A stretch of DNA of 64,000 nucleotides from Mycobacterium sp. AT1 (GCF_002043095.1 NZ_MVOC01000010.1:1-64000), one strand, 5' to 3'. Shown: positions 44,676-53,124, counted from the first letter of the stretch. Program-made: numbers and translations. Notes: generated by a model from the sequence alone, not told the origin.

Positions 44676-45113
44676 TCATTGCGAGGACGTGGTTTTCTTC
44701 GCATCGTCGCCCCGCTCGGCAGTGTTCAGATGGACGAAATCATGAAATCCGAGTCTGCGCATGATCTTCCGTTGATGCGGAGGGAGTTCGGCACTTGCGG
44801 TCGCCGAGGCGACGACGACGGGGGAGCTGATCGGGAACGTTTCGCCGTGAAACCGAATACTGCCGTGTTGTTCGACCTGCAGGTTGCGCAACCAGTCGGT
44901 GTGGGTGCCATAGGGGAGAGGGACGACGAAGCCGTCGGTCACGCGGAAGGCCGTCACCGGCGTGACGTAGGGCCTGCCGGATCGCCGTCCCGTGTGGTGG
45001 ATTGCCGAAGCGTAGAAGTGCTTGCTACCGGCCAGGCGCAGTACGGCGGGATTGAGGAGGTGCTTGTTGAATACGCGCACGGAGTCGCGTGCCGCGCTCT
45101 TCTCGATGGACAT
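44676..45113 (-). CDS. F420-dependent nitroreductase-family protein (DUF385/Ddn-like)
   Basis: This 145-residue split-barrel protein has HHTGRRSGRPYVTPVTAF, VPLPYGTHTDWLRNLQ and VASATASAELPPHQRKIMRR, the deazaflavin-dependent nitroreductase (Ddn/DUF385) pattern. Members use coenzyme F420 to reduce quinones or other substrates. The ATG at 45113 is chosen; the longer open frame upstream has no family similarity. It diverges from the Rv1733c-type gene. Confidence 0.85.
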   Translation of the reverse strand: MSIEKSAARDSVRVFNKHLLNPAVLRLAGSKHFYASAIHHTGRRSGRPYVTPVTAFRVTDGFVVPLPYGTHTDWLRNLQVEQHGSIRFHGETFPISSPVVVASATASAELPPHQRKIMRRLGFHDFVHLNTAERGDDAKKTTSSQ

Positions 45114-45211
45114 GACACGATCGTCCCGCGCCCGAGGACGTCCATCTAGGGGCGAACGTCCCACGCTGCCATGACTGCAGGATCTGACGTGACATCGTCC
45201 CGTTCGTAGTG

Positions 45212-45225
45212 ATGCCTTTAGGCCC
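45212..45225 (+). promoter_or_regulatory. DosR-like box
   Basis: ATGCCTTTAGGCCC matches 10 of 14 positions of the core GGGACT-WW-AGTCCC of the mycobacterial dormancy regulator, with the CTTTAG centre intact. It lies 36 bases before the ATG of an Rv1733c-type gene, a DosR-regulon member in M. tuberculosis. Confidence 0.5.
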
Positions 45226-45260
45226 TCACGAACCGAGGCGTTACGACCGACGCTGTCAAC

Positions 45261-45857
45261 ATGGACACCTTCACTCTCGGCTGGGGCCGCGGCTACGTCG
45301 CGCGCCTCGTCGGTCGAAACCAACTGGTGCGCCGAGATGATCGGTGGGAGACGCTCGCCGTCGCTCTCGTCGTGTCGGCATTGTTGTTGGCCATTCCCTT
45401 CGTTGCCGCATTCGGCACCGCGATCAAGGAGTCCCGTTCGCACGCATATGCCGAACAGGCGATCACGCGGCACGAGACGAGCGGCACTGCCTTGGCGGAT
45501 GCGCGGTTGCACGTACGGGGCGACAGTCAGACTTTCGACGTCGAGACCAGGTGGATCGCCGACGACGGCGTCCACGTCGGCACCGTGGCCGTGCCGGACA
45601 TGGTGCGAGTCGGGGATCACGTCGGCGTGTGGATCGACCGTAACGGCAACGACGTGGGAGCGCCGTCTCCACCAGGGCAGGCGGCTGCCGAGGCGGTCGG
45701 CGGGGCGGCCCTGTCGTGGATCGCGCTGGCGGGGGTGGCGACGGCCGGACTGTTCACCCTTCGTCGAGCGCTGAACCGGGCGCGATACGCCGCGTGGGAT
45801 CGCGAGCTGATCGCCTTGGCAGGCAACGACGACGGACGCGCGAGCCATGGGCAGTGA
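45261..45857 (+). CDS. Rv1733c-type conserved transmembrane protein
   Basis: This 198-residue protein has two hydrophobic segments (about residues 32-53 and 145-165) around a soluble domain. NQLVRRDDRWETLAVALVVS, AIPFVAAFGTAIKESRSHAY and GDHVGVWIDRNGN closely follow the M. tuberculosis Rv1733c pattern. The function is unknown; Rv1733c is hypoxia/NO-induced through DosR and a strong antigen. It overlaps the next gene by 11 bp and probably forms a two-gene operon with it. Confidence 0.85.
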   Translation: MDTFTLGWGRGYVARLVGRNQLVRRDDRWETLAVALVVSALLLAIPFVAAFGTAIKESRSHAYAEQAITRHETSGTALADARLHVRGDSQTFDVETRWIADDGVHVGTVAVPDMVRVGDHVGVWIDRNGNDVGAPSPPGQAAAEAVGGAALSWIALAGVATAGLFTLRRALNRARYAAWDRELIALAGNDDGRASHGQ

Positions 45858-46155
45858 CATGAATGCGGTCGACGCCGCCTTGGCCCAACCCCTGGTGCGG
45901 GACGAGCTGGGGTCCGTGGTGGCGATGCTCTGCGCACGATTCCCCGAGCGCACGCCGCGGGAGATCGAACGGTTGGTAAACGATTCCTACCAACGACTCT
46001 GGGAGAATGCGCGTATACACGCGCACCTCATCCCGTTGACGGTCAACCGGTGTCGGCGACTTCTTTCAGGCCCCGCATCGGCTTGCTCAGGTCGTCATTT
46101 GCACTTGGCGCCGGTCCACGTCACCAACGGGACGTCCACAGGTGATGCGGCGTAG
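45847..46155 (+). CDS. Three-helix-bundle dimerisation domain protein
   Basis: This 102-residue protein has LVRDELGSVVAMLCARFPER then EIERLVNDSYQRLWENARIH and LIPLTVNRCRRLLSG, the pattern of a mycobacterial three-helix-bundle domain often encoded near DosR-type stress genes. The last 25 residues are low-complexity and probably unstructured. A second ATG at 45859 is possible. The role is unknown. Confidence 0.7.
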   Translation: MGSDMNAVDAALAQPLVRDELGSVVAMLCARFPERTPREIERLVNDSYQRLWENARIHAHLIPLTVNRCRRLLSGPASACSGRHLHLAPVHVTNGTSTGDAA

Positions 46156-46232
46156 GGGCAGGTGTCACCCACGTGCGAGACGGCCGGAGATCGCCACGAC
46201 CCGTCGGGCCAAATGTTGGAGAGAAGTAGTAG

Positions 46233-46340
46233 ATGACCGACAGCCTTGTCATGCACTCTCCTCTTGATGGGGTGGCATCAATGCTCGAGGGAATGCTCAC
46301 ACCGTCTTGCCACGTGTTCCGAGGTTCGTCTATGCGGTGA
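46233..46340 (+). CDS. Possible 35-residue small protein
   Basis: An ATG preceded by GGAGAG opens a 35-codon frame (MTDSLVMHSPLDGVASMLEG...) in the 174-bp gap, ending 11 bases inside the Rieske gene on the other strand. There is no homology that I recognise; it may be chance. Confidence 0.2.
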   Translation: MTDSLVMHSPLDGVASMLEGMLTPSCHVFRGSSMR

Positions 46341-47400
46341 AGAACTGGGTCAGCCCCAGTGAGCGCAGGCCCTTCCGGTAGGCCACCGAGCTGCGGTCGG
46401 CGGCAATGTTGACTTCGATGCGCGGATCGAGGGGGAGGTTCTCGGGTTTCTGAATCTCGACGATCGCCCGGTCCTCCTCGAAGATTCTCAGGTTGAAGTC
46501 GAAGATCTCTTGCTCGGGTTGATCGGTGCCGAAGTTCTTGGCGATCGGAGCGAACATCCTGGTGCGTCGGGCCGAGACAGGTGAGGCGGCGTTCATTATG
46601 CAGAGCCGTCCTCCATTGGGGAAGTGCACCACCAAGGTTGCCGTAAAGGGCAGGTGCGCTTCAAAGTGCCGCAGCCACTTGAAATCTGGCGCGCCGATCT
46701 TCATGCCGTGAGGATAATTCGACACGGTGCTCCAGTAGTCCACTTCAAAGCCAAAGGCCGTGGCGACGGGGCTGTAGTCGGGGACTTCAGCGTTGTCGGG
46801 GTCTCCGAAAGTGCCTGCGTGAACGAAGCCGAAATGTGCGACGTCGAGGAACCCTTCGACCTGGCGGCCGGCGAAGGCCGCGACGTCGAAGGCCGGGCAG
46901 GTGACCTTTTGGTAGTCGGGTTCGTCCCAACCGGGCATCGGCGGTATCGGCGCCGTCGACGGATCGGCGATGTGATGCGGGTCCGGCCGCAGACAGGTCC
47001 AAATCAGTCCGTATCGCTCGACGGCCGGGTAGGTGCGAAGCGTGAGTCGGGCTGGGATCTTGGCGCTGGGGCGGGCGGGGACGGAGACGCAGGCGCCGCC
47101 TGCTCCGAAGCGGATGCCGTGATAGGCGCAAGCCAGACTCTGCCCGTCGCCGTCACCCGCAGAGAGGGGTACGCCCCGATGCGGGCAGAGATCGTTGGCG
47201 ACGACGACCTGCTCCCCAGCGCGATAGACCACCAAGCGTTCGTCGAGCAGAGTTGCGCTCAGCGGTGCCGTGGTGGCCTCGGCGGCGCGGGCGATCGGGT
47301 ACCAATATCGGGCGATGATCGCGAAGTCACTCGCGTCGAAGGTGCAGTCCCTGGGGAGTTCGTCGGCGGGCAATCTTGGATCTGAATCAACGGCAGTCAT
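46330..47400 (-). CDS. Rieske 2Fe-2S aromatic-ring oxygenase alpha subunit
   Basis: This 356-residue protein has the Rieske cluster ligands C72, H74, C91 and H94 (NDLCPHRGVPLS and LACAYHG). The mononuclear iron motif is in EGFLDVAHFGFVHAGTF. It belongs to the VanA/Pob-type single-subunit oxygenases that demethylate or hydroxylate aromatic acids or sterols. No reductase or ferredoxin gene is adjacent. The divergent AraC gene and a GC-rich palindrome upstream suggest inducible control. Confidence 0.9.
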   Translation of the reverse strand: MTAVDSDPRLPADELPRDCTFDASDFAIIARYWYPIARAAEATTAPLSATLLDERLVVYRAGEQVVVANDLCPHRGVPLSAGDGDGQSLACAYHGIRFGAGGACVSVPARPSAKIPARLTLRTYPAVERYGLIWTCLRPDPHHIADPSTAPIPPMPGWDEPDYQKVTCPAFDVAAFAGRQVEGFLDVAHFGFVHAGTFGDPDNAEVPDYSPVATAFGFEVDYWSTVSNYPHGMKIGAPDFKWLRHFEAHLPFTATLVVHFPNGGRLCIMNAASPVSARRTRMFAPIAKNFGTDQPEQEIFDFNLRIFEEDRAIVEIQKPENLPLDPRIEVNIAADRSSVAYRKGLRSLGLTQFFTA

Positions 47401-47940
47401 GAGGCCCTCCGCAGGCGTGATGTTTTGGGGACAATGGTGCGCGGCGTGATGTGCCGTTGCATCGCAACGGCCTCGTGCAGTGGGCCCTCCGGCAGCTCTA
47501 CGGTGTGCCCCGGCGAGCAGATGGACTACCACGTCGACTCCGTCGGTGTGTCGAATTCAAGCTAACACGGTGACCCTTATGTCCCGGCTGAGAAACGGCT
47601 GCCGGTCCGTTGTCAGGGACGTGGGTGCCGAGCAGTCATCCGTGGCGGCAGTCGGCGAAGCCAGTGACCCAGTCGACTCGTCCTGTGCACATGAGGATTT
47701 CGGCGCCCCGCCGCGTTCGGCCGTGACCAAGAGGGCGCGACCACCGACGTGGGCGAGGTGGGGCAACGTGGACCCAAAGGTGTTCGACTGCTCCGGCGGC
47801 TTGTCATTCGCTGTTCTCTTCCGCAGCTGCTGATGGCAAAATGTGAGGATTGTCGTCGTTGAACCAGGCTGGGGGTGCGCTTTGCACTACGACACCCATG
47901 CCAGAGGTCTGTCTCCACGTGCTGACCCAAGGACGGCGCG
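47401..47940. promoter_or_regulatory. 540-bp divergent regulatory region (Rieske / AraC)
   Basis: No convincing gene is present; short frames on both strands lack family similarity. The region separates the Rieske gene (minus) from the AraC regulator (plus). Its clearest element is the inverted repeat listed at 47454-47470. Confidence 0.5.
47454..47470. promoter_or_regulatory. Perfect inverted repeat upstream of the Rieske gene
   Basis: CCGTTGC-ATC-GCAACGG is a perfect 7-bp inverted repeat with a 3-base centre, 54 bases before the Rieske start codon. A dimeric regulator site is likely. Confidence 0.5.
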
Positions 47941-48900
47941 GTGACGATCAGATTCGACGCCAGGGAAGTCCCGGTGGCCGATCGCGAGGAGGCGGTGCGT
48001 GCCACTGTCGCGCGGACACTTGCCCCGCTCGAGATCGACTTCTCGCCTGATCGCGGCCCGGCCTCGGCGAGTTTGGAGATCACGAACCTCACCGAGCTCA
48101 CCGTCTGGTCCGTGACCACGTCTGCCGTCAAGGTGAAGTACAAGGCGTTGCCCCGCGATGACTTCAGGCCGAGCCTCTTCCTGGGTCTTCAGAAGGCGGG
48201 GTCCTGCGTAGTGGATCAGCGCGGCCGCCAAATCACCTTGCGCCCAGGTGATCTGGCAGTCTGGGACTCGACGAATCCGTTCGTCGTCGCCGACGACGAC
48301 GGCCTGACCCAACACAAGTTTCGTGTACCCCTGGATCGGCTGGCGTTGCCGATTGACGTGATCCGGCAGGTTGGCGCCGTGCGGCTATGTCCGGATCACC
48401 CGATTTCCGACATGGCCGTCGCTTATTTCGACCGACTGGCCACTCGGCCGGAGGCGTTTGATCGCCCAGGCGGCGAAGTGGTCAGTCAGCCTGGCGTCGA
48501 CCTGCTTCGAGCGGTCATCACGACCCATCTCGACGCCGTCGACTTGGGCAAGGAGGCGCTCCAAGCCACTCTTGTCTTGAGGATCATGGAGTACGTCGAA
48601 TCGCACGTGCAGGAACCAGATCTCGCCGCCGGACGCATTGCCGCGGAACACCACATATCGGTGCGGCAGCTGTACAGAATCCTGGCAGTCGAAGGCATTT
48701 CCCTGGGGGACTGGATCCGAACGCGGCGACTTGAAGGAGCGCGGCGCGAGCTCGCCGCGGCATTCCTTCACGATCCCGTGTCCGTCGTGGCCAGGCGGTG
48801 GGGGTTCACGGATGCCTCCAGTTTTGCGCGGATGTTCCGAACGTCCTTCGGTGTGTCCCCCGGCGAGTGGCGACAACTGTCCCGCCAGCTACCCGCCTGA
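47941..48900 (+). CDS. AraC-family transcriptional regulator
   Basis: This 319-residue protein has an N-terminal AraC-binding-like/cupin domain (GSCVVDQRGRQITLRPGDLA, WDSTNPFVV) and a C-terminal double HTH (AAEHHISVRQLYRILAVEGI, then RRWGFTDASSFARMFRTSFG and VSPGEWR). The start is GTG 47941. It resembles activators of aromatic catabolism genes and probably controls the divergent Rieske oxygenase. Confidence 0.9.
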   Translation: MTIRFDAREVPVADREEAVRATVARTLAPLEIDFSPDRGPASASLEITNLTELTVWSVTTSAVKVKYKALPRDDFRPSLFLGLQKAGSCVVDQRGRQITLRPGDLAVWDSTNPFVVADDDGLTQHKFRVPLDRLALPIDVIRQVGAVRLCPDHPISDMAVAYFDRLATRPEAFDRPGGEVVSQPGVDLLRAVITTHLDAVDLGKEALQATLVLRIMEYVESHVQEPDLAAGRIAAEHHISVRQLYRILAVEGISLGDWIRTRRLEGARRELAAAFLHDPVSVVARRWGFTDASSFARMFRTSFGVSPGEWRQLSRQLPA

Positions 48901-49113
48901 GCACGACAGCCCGTGCCTCACCGTGTGCCGACACTCGTGCACCGTGTGCATGACCGATCCGCCAACGGTTTTGGCGTGCCCAGTTCGACCTAGGGTCGCA
49001 GTCAAGCGCCTCGCCATGGCTCGGCGCTGGAGATGACGTGCCGGAGTCGTACTCGACTGGTTCGCCGCCAAGGGATTCTGACCGAGCACACCCCAAACAG
49101 ATTGGACATCGAC

Positions 49114-49956
49114 ATGACTCGACATTCTCGGAAGATCGTCGCCAAGGCGGCACTCGCGAGTGCCGCTGCGATGACGTGTGCCGTAGTTGGACCGTCGGCC
49201 GTCGCCGTCGGCGAACCCGCCGCGCCTGCGCCGGGCGGCGTCAAGCCCACCGTGGTCCTGGTCCATGGTGCCTTCGCCGACGCGTCGAGCTGGGGTGGCG
49301 AAGTCGCGGCGTTGCAGCAGCAGGGATATGACGCTCGCGCGATCGCCAATCCGTTGCAGAATCTGGATACCGACACCGAATCGGTGAAGGACTTCCTTGC
49401 CACCCTGAGCGGACCGATCGTGCTGGTCGGGCATTCCTACGGCGGATCGGTCATCACGAACGCCGCCGCCGGAAATCCCAACGTCAAGGCGCTGGTCTAC
49501 GTCGACGCGGCAGCTCCCGATGTCGGCGAGACGACCGCCGCGCTCAGCGGAGCCGATTCGGTGCTGACCAGACCTCAAGGCGAACTGTTCGACCCCGTTC
49601 CGTCTTCGGGGGCGCCCGACGGGGCAGCCGAGCTCTACCTGAAGAAGGACATCTTCCTGCAGCACTTCGGCAACGACCTTCCGCCCGACCTCGCCGCCCG
49701 AGCCTGGGCCAGCCAGCGGTCCGCCTCCACAGCCGCATTGTTCGCTCCGTCGAAGAGTGCTGCGTGGAAGGACATTCCGTCCTGGTACTTCATCAGCAGC
49801 GGAGACCAGGTCATCACCCCGGGCTCGGAGTCCGCCATGGCCGAACGGGCACATTCACGAGTCACGCACTTCGACGGCGGCTCGCACCTGACCCTGGTCT
49901 CGCACCCCGACGCAGTCACACAGGTCATCGACTCCGCGATCGCTTCCGTGCGCTGA
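49114..49956 (+). CDS. Secreted alpha/beta hydrolase (EstC-like)
   Basis: This 280-residue hydrolase has an N-terminal signal peptide (KIVAKAALASAAAMTCAVVG) and the fold motifs VVLVHGAFADASSWGG, nucleophile elbow GHSYGGS, acid near SSGDQVITPGSE and histidine in GGSHLTLVSHP. It probably acts outside the membrane on an ester. ATG 49114 is chosen because the signal peptide starts there. The next hydrolase follows after 47 bp. Confidence 0.85.
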   Translation: MTRHSRKIVAKAALASAAAMTCAVVGPSAVAVGEPAAPAPGGVKPTVVLVHGAFADASSWGGEVAALQQQGYDARAIANPLQNLDTDTESVKDFLATLSGPIVLVGHSYGGSVITNAAAGNPNVKALVYVDAAAPDVGETTAALSGADSVLTRPQGELFDPVPSSGAPDGAAELYLKKDIFLQHFGNDLPPDLAARAWASQRSASTAALFAPSKSAAWKDIPSWYFISSGDQVITPGSESAMAERAHSRVTHFDGGSHLTLVSHPDAVTQVIDSAIASVR

Positions 49957-50003
49957 AACGACAGCATTCAATCCCGAACCGTCCAAAGACGATTGGAATC
50001 ACA

Positions 50004-50735
50004 GTGTCTACTTACGTACTCGTACACGGCTCGTGTCATGACGGTGGCGCATGGGCAGATGTCGCTGAGCACCTACGGCAACGGGGGCACCAGGTCCATT
50101 GCCCGACCATGGCGGGACACGGAGAAGGCGCCGATCGGGACGTCAGCCACGACGATTGTGTCGCGTCCGTCGCCGACTACATCGACCAACACGGCCTCAC
50201 CGACGTCGTTCTGGTTGGGCACAGCTTTGCGGGTAGCGTGATTGCCCGGCTCGCTGCGAAGACACCCGAAAGGGTGCGGCGACTGGTGTTTCTGAACGCT
50301 TTCGTCCCCGAGGACGGGACAAGCGTGTTGGACAACGCACCCGTCGCGTTTCAAGAGCTATTTCCCATACTTGCCGAGCAGTCGGGAGACAACTCCGTCA
50401 TGCTGCCCTTCGAGGTGTTTCGAGACGCCTTCGTCGGCGACGCCGACATCGAAAGGGCTCGGGAGACCTACCGCATGTTGACTCCCGAGCCGCTTGGCCC
50501 GATTGTCGAAAAGCTTGACATGAAGGCATTTTACGAGCTGACGACCGTCCCCCGCAGCTATGTTCTGTGCCATGACGATTGTTCCTTTCCGCCGGGGGAT
50601 CCGCAGCGAGGTTGGCTCGTCAATGCCCGACGACTCGGGCTCTTCAGATTGGTGACCATGGAAGGGTCGCACGAGGTCTTCTACACCAACCCAGCGCTAC
50701 TGGCGACGAAGTTGGAGCTCGCCGGTCGGGACTGA
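50004..50735 (+). CDS. Alpha/beta hydrolase (hydroxynitrile lyase-like)
   Basis: This 243-residue cytosolic hydrolase begins at GTG 50004 with YVLVHGSCHDGGAWADVAEH. It has the elbow GHSFAGS, VFLNAFVPEDGTSV, and GSHEVFYTNP with the catalytic histidine. It belongs to the salicylate esterase/hydroxynitrile-lyase-like group. It is downstream of a related secreted hydrolase and upstream of a broken third one, a small hydrolase cluster. Confidence 0.83.
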   Translation: MSTYVLVHGSCHDGGAWADVAEHLRQRGHQVHCPTMAGHGEGADRDVSHDDCVASVADYIDQHGLTDVVLVGHSFAGSVIARLAAKTPERVRRLVFLNAFVPEDGTSVLDNAPVAFQELFPILAEQSGDNSVMLPFEVFRDAFVGDADIERARETYRMLTPEPLGPIVEKLDMKAFYELTTVPRSYVLCHDDCSFPPGDPQRGWLVNARRLGLFRLVTMEGSHEVFYTNPALLATKLELAGRD

Positions 50736-50782
50736 AACACGAACGGAGACCGGCTTCATCGCGACGTGAGTATGGAGGCGGG

Positions 50783-50880
50783 ATGCGGTTCGTCCTCGTC
50801 CATGGGGGCTGGCAGGGGGCCCTGGCTACGAGTCGTCGCGCAACTGTTAAGCCGCCGGACACCGGCAAGTCACCGGTAGA
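50783..50880 (+). pseudogene. N-terminal remnant of an alpha/beta hydrolase
   Basis: GGAGG precedes an ATG encoding MRFVLVHGGWQGA, the start of a related hydrolase. A run of five G residues shifts the frame by one; in the other frame the expected PWLRVVAQLLSRRTP continues. The sequence is then lost as it runs into the 3' end of the opposite-strand DUF2165 gene. Confidence 0.65.
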
Positions 50881-51488
50881 TGAATCAAAATCAACGGCAG
50901 TGTTGCCAGCACGATGTTGCGAAAGGCGGTGTCCAAGCCGTTCCACCTGGTCGATCTCCACATCTGGAACCATTCGCCACCGATGTCGACGAAACCGCCG
51001 ACGAACAGCGAGATGATCATCAACAGGCCGATCGTGGAGAGAGCTCGCGCGCGTTGGTGGCAGGTGCCGCGATCGATGAACCAAGCGGCGGTTGCCGCAA
51101 TGAGCACAATGCCCGCGAGTGATTCCCAGACGATTATGCAGACGTACGCGGCGTTCTGCAGTGGCGACGCAGATGCCGCGCGCCACAACACATTCGGGTC
51201 GAGACCCGTACCGGGTTCGGCGCCAAAGTTGGTGGTGTCCATCGCCAACACGTGGTGCACAAAGGCCTGGTTGGTTGCGAAGTCGGTGATGTTGCCAATG
51301 GCGACGAGCATGATGTAGCCGGCATTGAGGAATACGAATACACCGATGACGACGGGCAGCGATCCAAGTGCCGTCCAACGCGGCGGCCTACTCGCGCTCA
51401 CCGCGCGTTCCGTGGCCCATGTCGTCGCTGCTCCGCCAGCTCCCGCACGTGTTCGGCCCGCACGGCGTTCCGACACCCAAGCATTCAA
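50847..51488 (-). CDS. DUF2165 small integral membrane protein
   Basis: This 213-residue protein has about four membrane segments (VVIGVFVFLNAGYIMLVAIG, ICIIVWESLAGIVLIAA region, LSTIGLLMIISLFVGGFVDI, and a last segment near the C-terminus). NITDFATNQAFVHHVLAMDT and GGEWFQMWRSTRWNG are DUF2165 landmarks. The N-terminal 40 residues look non-native, so a start further in is possible. The function is unknown. Confidence 0.75.
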   Translation of the reverse strand: MNAWVSERRAGRTRAGAGGAATTWATERAVSASRPPRWTALGSLPVVIGVFVFLNAGYIMLVAIGNITDFATNQAFVHHVLAMDTTNFGAEPGTGLDPNVLWRAASASPLQNAAYVCIIVWESLAGIVLIAATAAWFIDRGTCHQRARALSTIGLLMIISLFVGGFVDIGGEWFQMWRSTRWNGLDTAFRNIVLATLPLILIHLPVTCRCPAA

Positions 51489-51518
51489 TTCCTTTGCATT
51501 CTAGGTCAATTGGTGCAG

Positions 51519-51547
51519 GCGTTGGTTGCCCCTCAAGCAACCAGCGC
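51519..51547. terminator. GC-rich hairpin upstream of the DUF2165 gene
   Basis: GCGTTGGTTGC and GCAACCAGCGC form an 11-bp stem with one G-U pair and a 7-base loop. No T-run follows. It could be a terminator or a regulatory structure. Confidence 0.35.
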
Positions 51548-51809
51548 GACGATGATGACATGTGCGTGCTCCCGAGGTGCCGTTCTGCCGTCCGCGGTGG
51601 CGGCCCGTTCCTTCACGGCGTCGCAACTAGAACATACAAACCAAATCTCGAAAGTCGTAGGATGCGGCATCTTTTGGCACAGGATGAATGGGGTCTGGCA
51701 CCCGATGTCTCCTGTCGTTCCATGAGCGTACCGAGTGCTCGCCAATCCGTCCGAAGTGAAAACGACTGCAAGGCAGCAGTTTCACAGTAACGGGCTAGAC
51801 ATTTGAGAG

Positions 51810-51823
51810 GGTATGCCCATACC
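51810..51823. promoter_or_regulatory. Palindrome upstream of the EthD-like gene
   Basis: GGTATG-CC-CATACC is a perfect 6-bp inverted repeat 35 bases before the GTG start. Its half-site GGTAT is shared with the CGGTATACCG palindrome at 53087, so the same GntR protein may bind both. Confidence 0.45.
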
Positions 51824-51857
51824 TTCTCGTAGTCCCCTACAGAAAAGCGAGATTCAC

Positions 51858-52178
51858 GTGTCCGAAACCAAGCTCACCGTCATCTACGACAACCCCGTCG
51901 ATCCGGGCTCCTTTGAAACCGCCTATGTGGCAGAACAACTGGAGGCCGCCCGCAAGATTCCTGGGTACGTTCGCCTTGAGGCCTCGAAGGTGTGGCCGAA
52001 GGAGGATGGAACGCCGACACCGGCTTACCGGATGATTGACCTGTACTTCGCCGACTATGACGCCGCGAGCCTCGCCGTGACGACACCCGAGGCCGGAGCC
52101 TTCATTGAAGCGCTGTTTCGACTCGCCACCGGTGGTGTGCGCATTCTGATGTCCGATGTTGAAGTTGCACGAGGCTGA
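51858..52178 (+). CDS. EthD-family protein
   Basis: This 106-residue ferredoxin-like-fold protein has LTVIYDNPVDPGSFETAYVA, IPGYVRLEASKVW and YRMIDLYFADYDAASLA, the EthD pattern. EthD proteins accompany oxygenase systems and some are small isomerases or degradative accessory proteins. The start is GTG 51858. It converges with the GntR gene across a terminator hairpin. Confidence 0.8.
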   Translation: MSETKLTVIYDNPVDPGSFETAYVAEQLEAARKIPGYVRLEASKVWPKEDGTPTPAYRMIDLYFADYDAASLAVTTPEAGAFIEALFRLATGGVRILMSDVEVARG

Positions 52179-52224
52179 GCCAACGGTTCCCTGACCCGCG
52201 ATCGGGCGAATGACGACATGACGA

Positions 52225-52254
52225 CGGTGCCGGGCCGACCCCGACCCGGCACCG
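52225..52254. terminator. Hairpin between convergent EthD and GntR genes
   Basis: CGGTGCCGGG and CCCGGCACCG form a perfect 10-bp stem around a 10-base loop, in the 124-bp gap between two convergent genes. It can serve both. Confidence 0.65.
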
Positions 52255-52302
52255 GAGTCGTACGACCGACTTGGGCCGCTGAAGGATTTACCCTTGGCTC
52301 CG

Positions 52303-52998
52303 TTAGCCTTCCGACGTTCCGAACGAGACGAGCGGATGGCTCCCGATGTGGTCGGCCGAGGTTAGCTCACTGTCGAGCAGAAACCGCAGGATGAACTCGT
52401 GCGACGTGGCCAGATGAGCACTCGTCAGGTCCGCCGCCGCGTTGGCGTCGCCTCGACTGACCGCGTCGAAGATCTGGCGGTGCTCTTCGTGGAGGTGCGC
52501 TTGGTCGCCGAACACCCCGACGTGCAAGTACAGGTAGCGGTCGGTGAGTCGGCGCAACTGCTCGGTGAGTGCCACCATCGTCGGACGGTTGGCCCGGGTG
52601 AACACCAGGGCGTGGAACGCCGAATTGTGTTCCAGCCATTGGGTGGGTGTGCACCCGGAGTCCATTCTGTCGAGCAGGGCGGCCATCTGAGTGAGCTCGG
52701 CCCGCCCGACGTTCGGCACGGCGAGGCGCGTCAGCATCGGCTCGACTGCCCCGCGTAGTTCGTAGAGCTCCTGCAGTTCGCCGATGGACAGTCGGCGGAC
52801 CACCGCCGAGGCTGCGCTGACGTCGAAGAGTCCCTCGTTGGCGAGCGTCTGCAGGGCATCGCGTGCCGGCATGCGACTGACCCCGTACTCGGTGGCGATC
52901 TGCTGTTGGGAGAGGCGGGTTCCCGGGCGAAGGCCACCACTGAGGACCCGTTGCCGCAGGTCGGCGGCAACCCGCGTCGCCGCTGACTCGACCGTCAT
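52303..52998 (-). CDS. GntR-family regulator (FCD subfamily)
   Basis: This 231-residue protein has a winged HTH (QQQIATEYGVSRMPARDALQ then LANEGLFDV) and an FCD domain (LQELYELRGAVEPMLTRLAV, FHALVFTRANRPTM, EEHRQIFDAV). It diverges from the aldehyde dehydrogenase operon over a region with two palindromes and is its likely repressor. It is distinct from the GntR at 17.5 kb. Confidence 0.9.
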   Translation of the reverse strand: MTVESAATRVAADLRQRVLSGGLRPGTRLSQQQIATEYGVSRMPARDALQTLANEGLFDVSAASAVVRRLSIGELQELYELRGAVEPMLTRLAVPNVGRAELTQMAALLDRMDSGCTPTQWLEHNSAFHALVFTRANRPTMVALTEQLRRLTDRYLYLHVGVFGDQAHLHEEHRQIFDAVSRGDANAAADLTSAHLATSHEFILRFLLDSELTSADHIGSHPLVSFGTSEG

Positions 52999-53086
52999 GA
53001 TCCCCCAATCGCTTCTGAACTTGAGGTGAGTCTAACGAAACCTTTTGGTATCCACTTGCGACGCGCATCACACGTATGTACCGTCA

Positions 53087-53116
53087 CGGTATACCGAAAC
53101 AGAAACTCGTATACGA
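53087..53116. promoter_or_regulatory. Two palindromes in the GntR/ALDH divergent promoter
   Basis: CGGTATACCG (53087-53096) and TCGTATACGA (53107-53116) are perfect 10-bp palindromes with the common core GTATAC, spaced two helical turns apart centre to centre. The second ends nine bases before the ALDH ATG. They fit FCD-type GntR operators. Confidence 0.6.
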
Positions 53117-53124
53117 AGGATGAA

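Larger units (their letters stand above)
51489..51857. other. 369-bp intergenic region without a confident gene
   Basis: Short frames exist on both strands but lack codon bias or family similarity. It holds the hairpin at 51519-51547 and the palindrome at 51810-51823, and serves as upstream region for both the DUF2165 gene and the EthD-like gene. Confidence 0.5.

Noticed and set aside
47480..47833. 117-codon plus-strand frame in the Rieske/AraC gap
   Set aside because: No family similarity, poor codon pattern, and it lies in the divergent regulatory region.
48901..49113. Sequence similar to one arm of the 43.5 kb hairpin (CCGACACTCGTGC)
   Set aside because: The second arm is missing, so no hairpin forms; chance or decayed similarity.
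51533..51745. 70-codon minus-strand frame with a CSSC motif
   Set aside because: Mixed third-position bases and no recognisable family; not strong enough to call.
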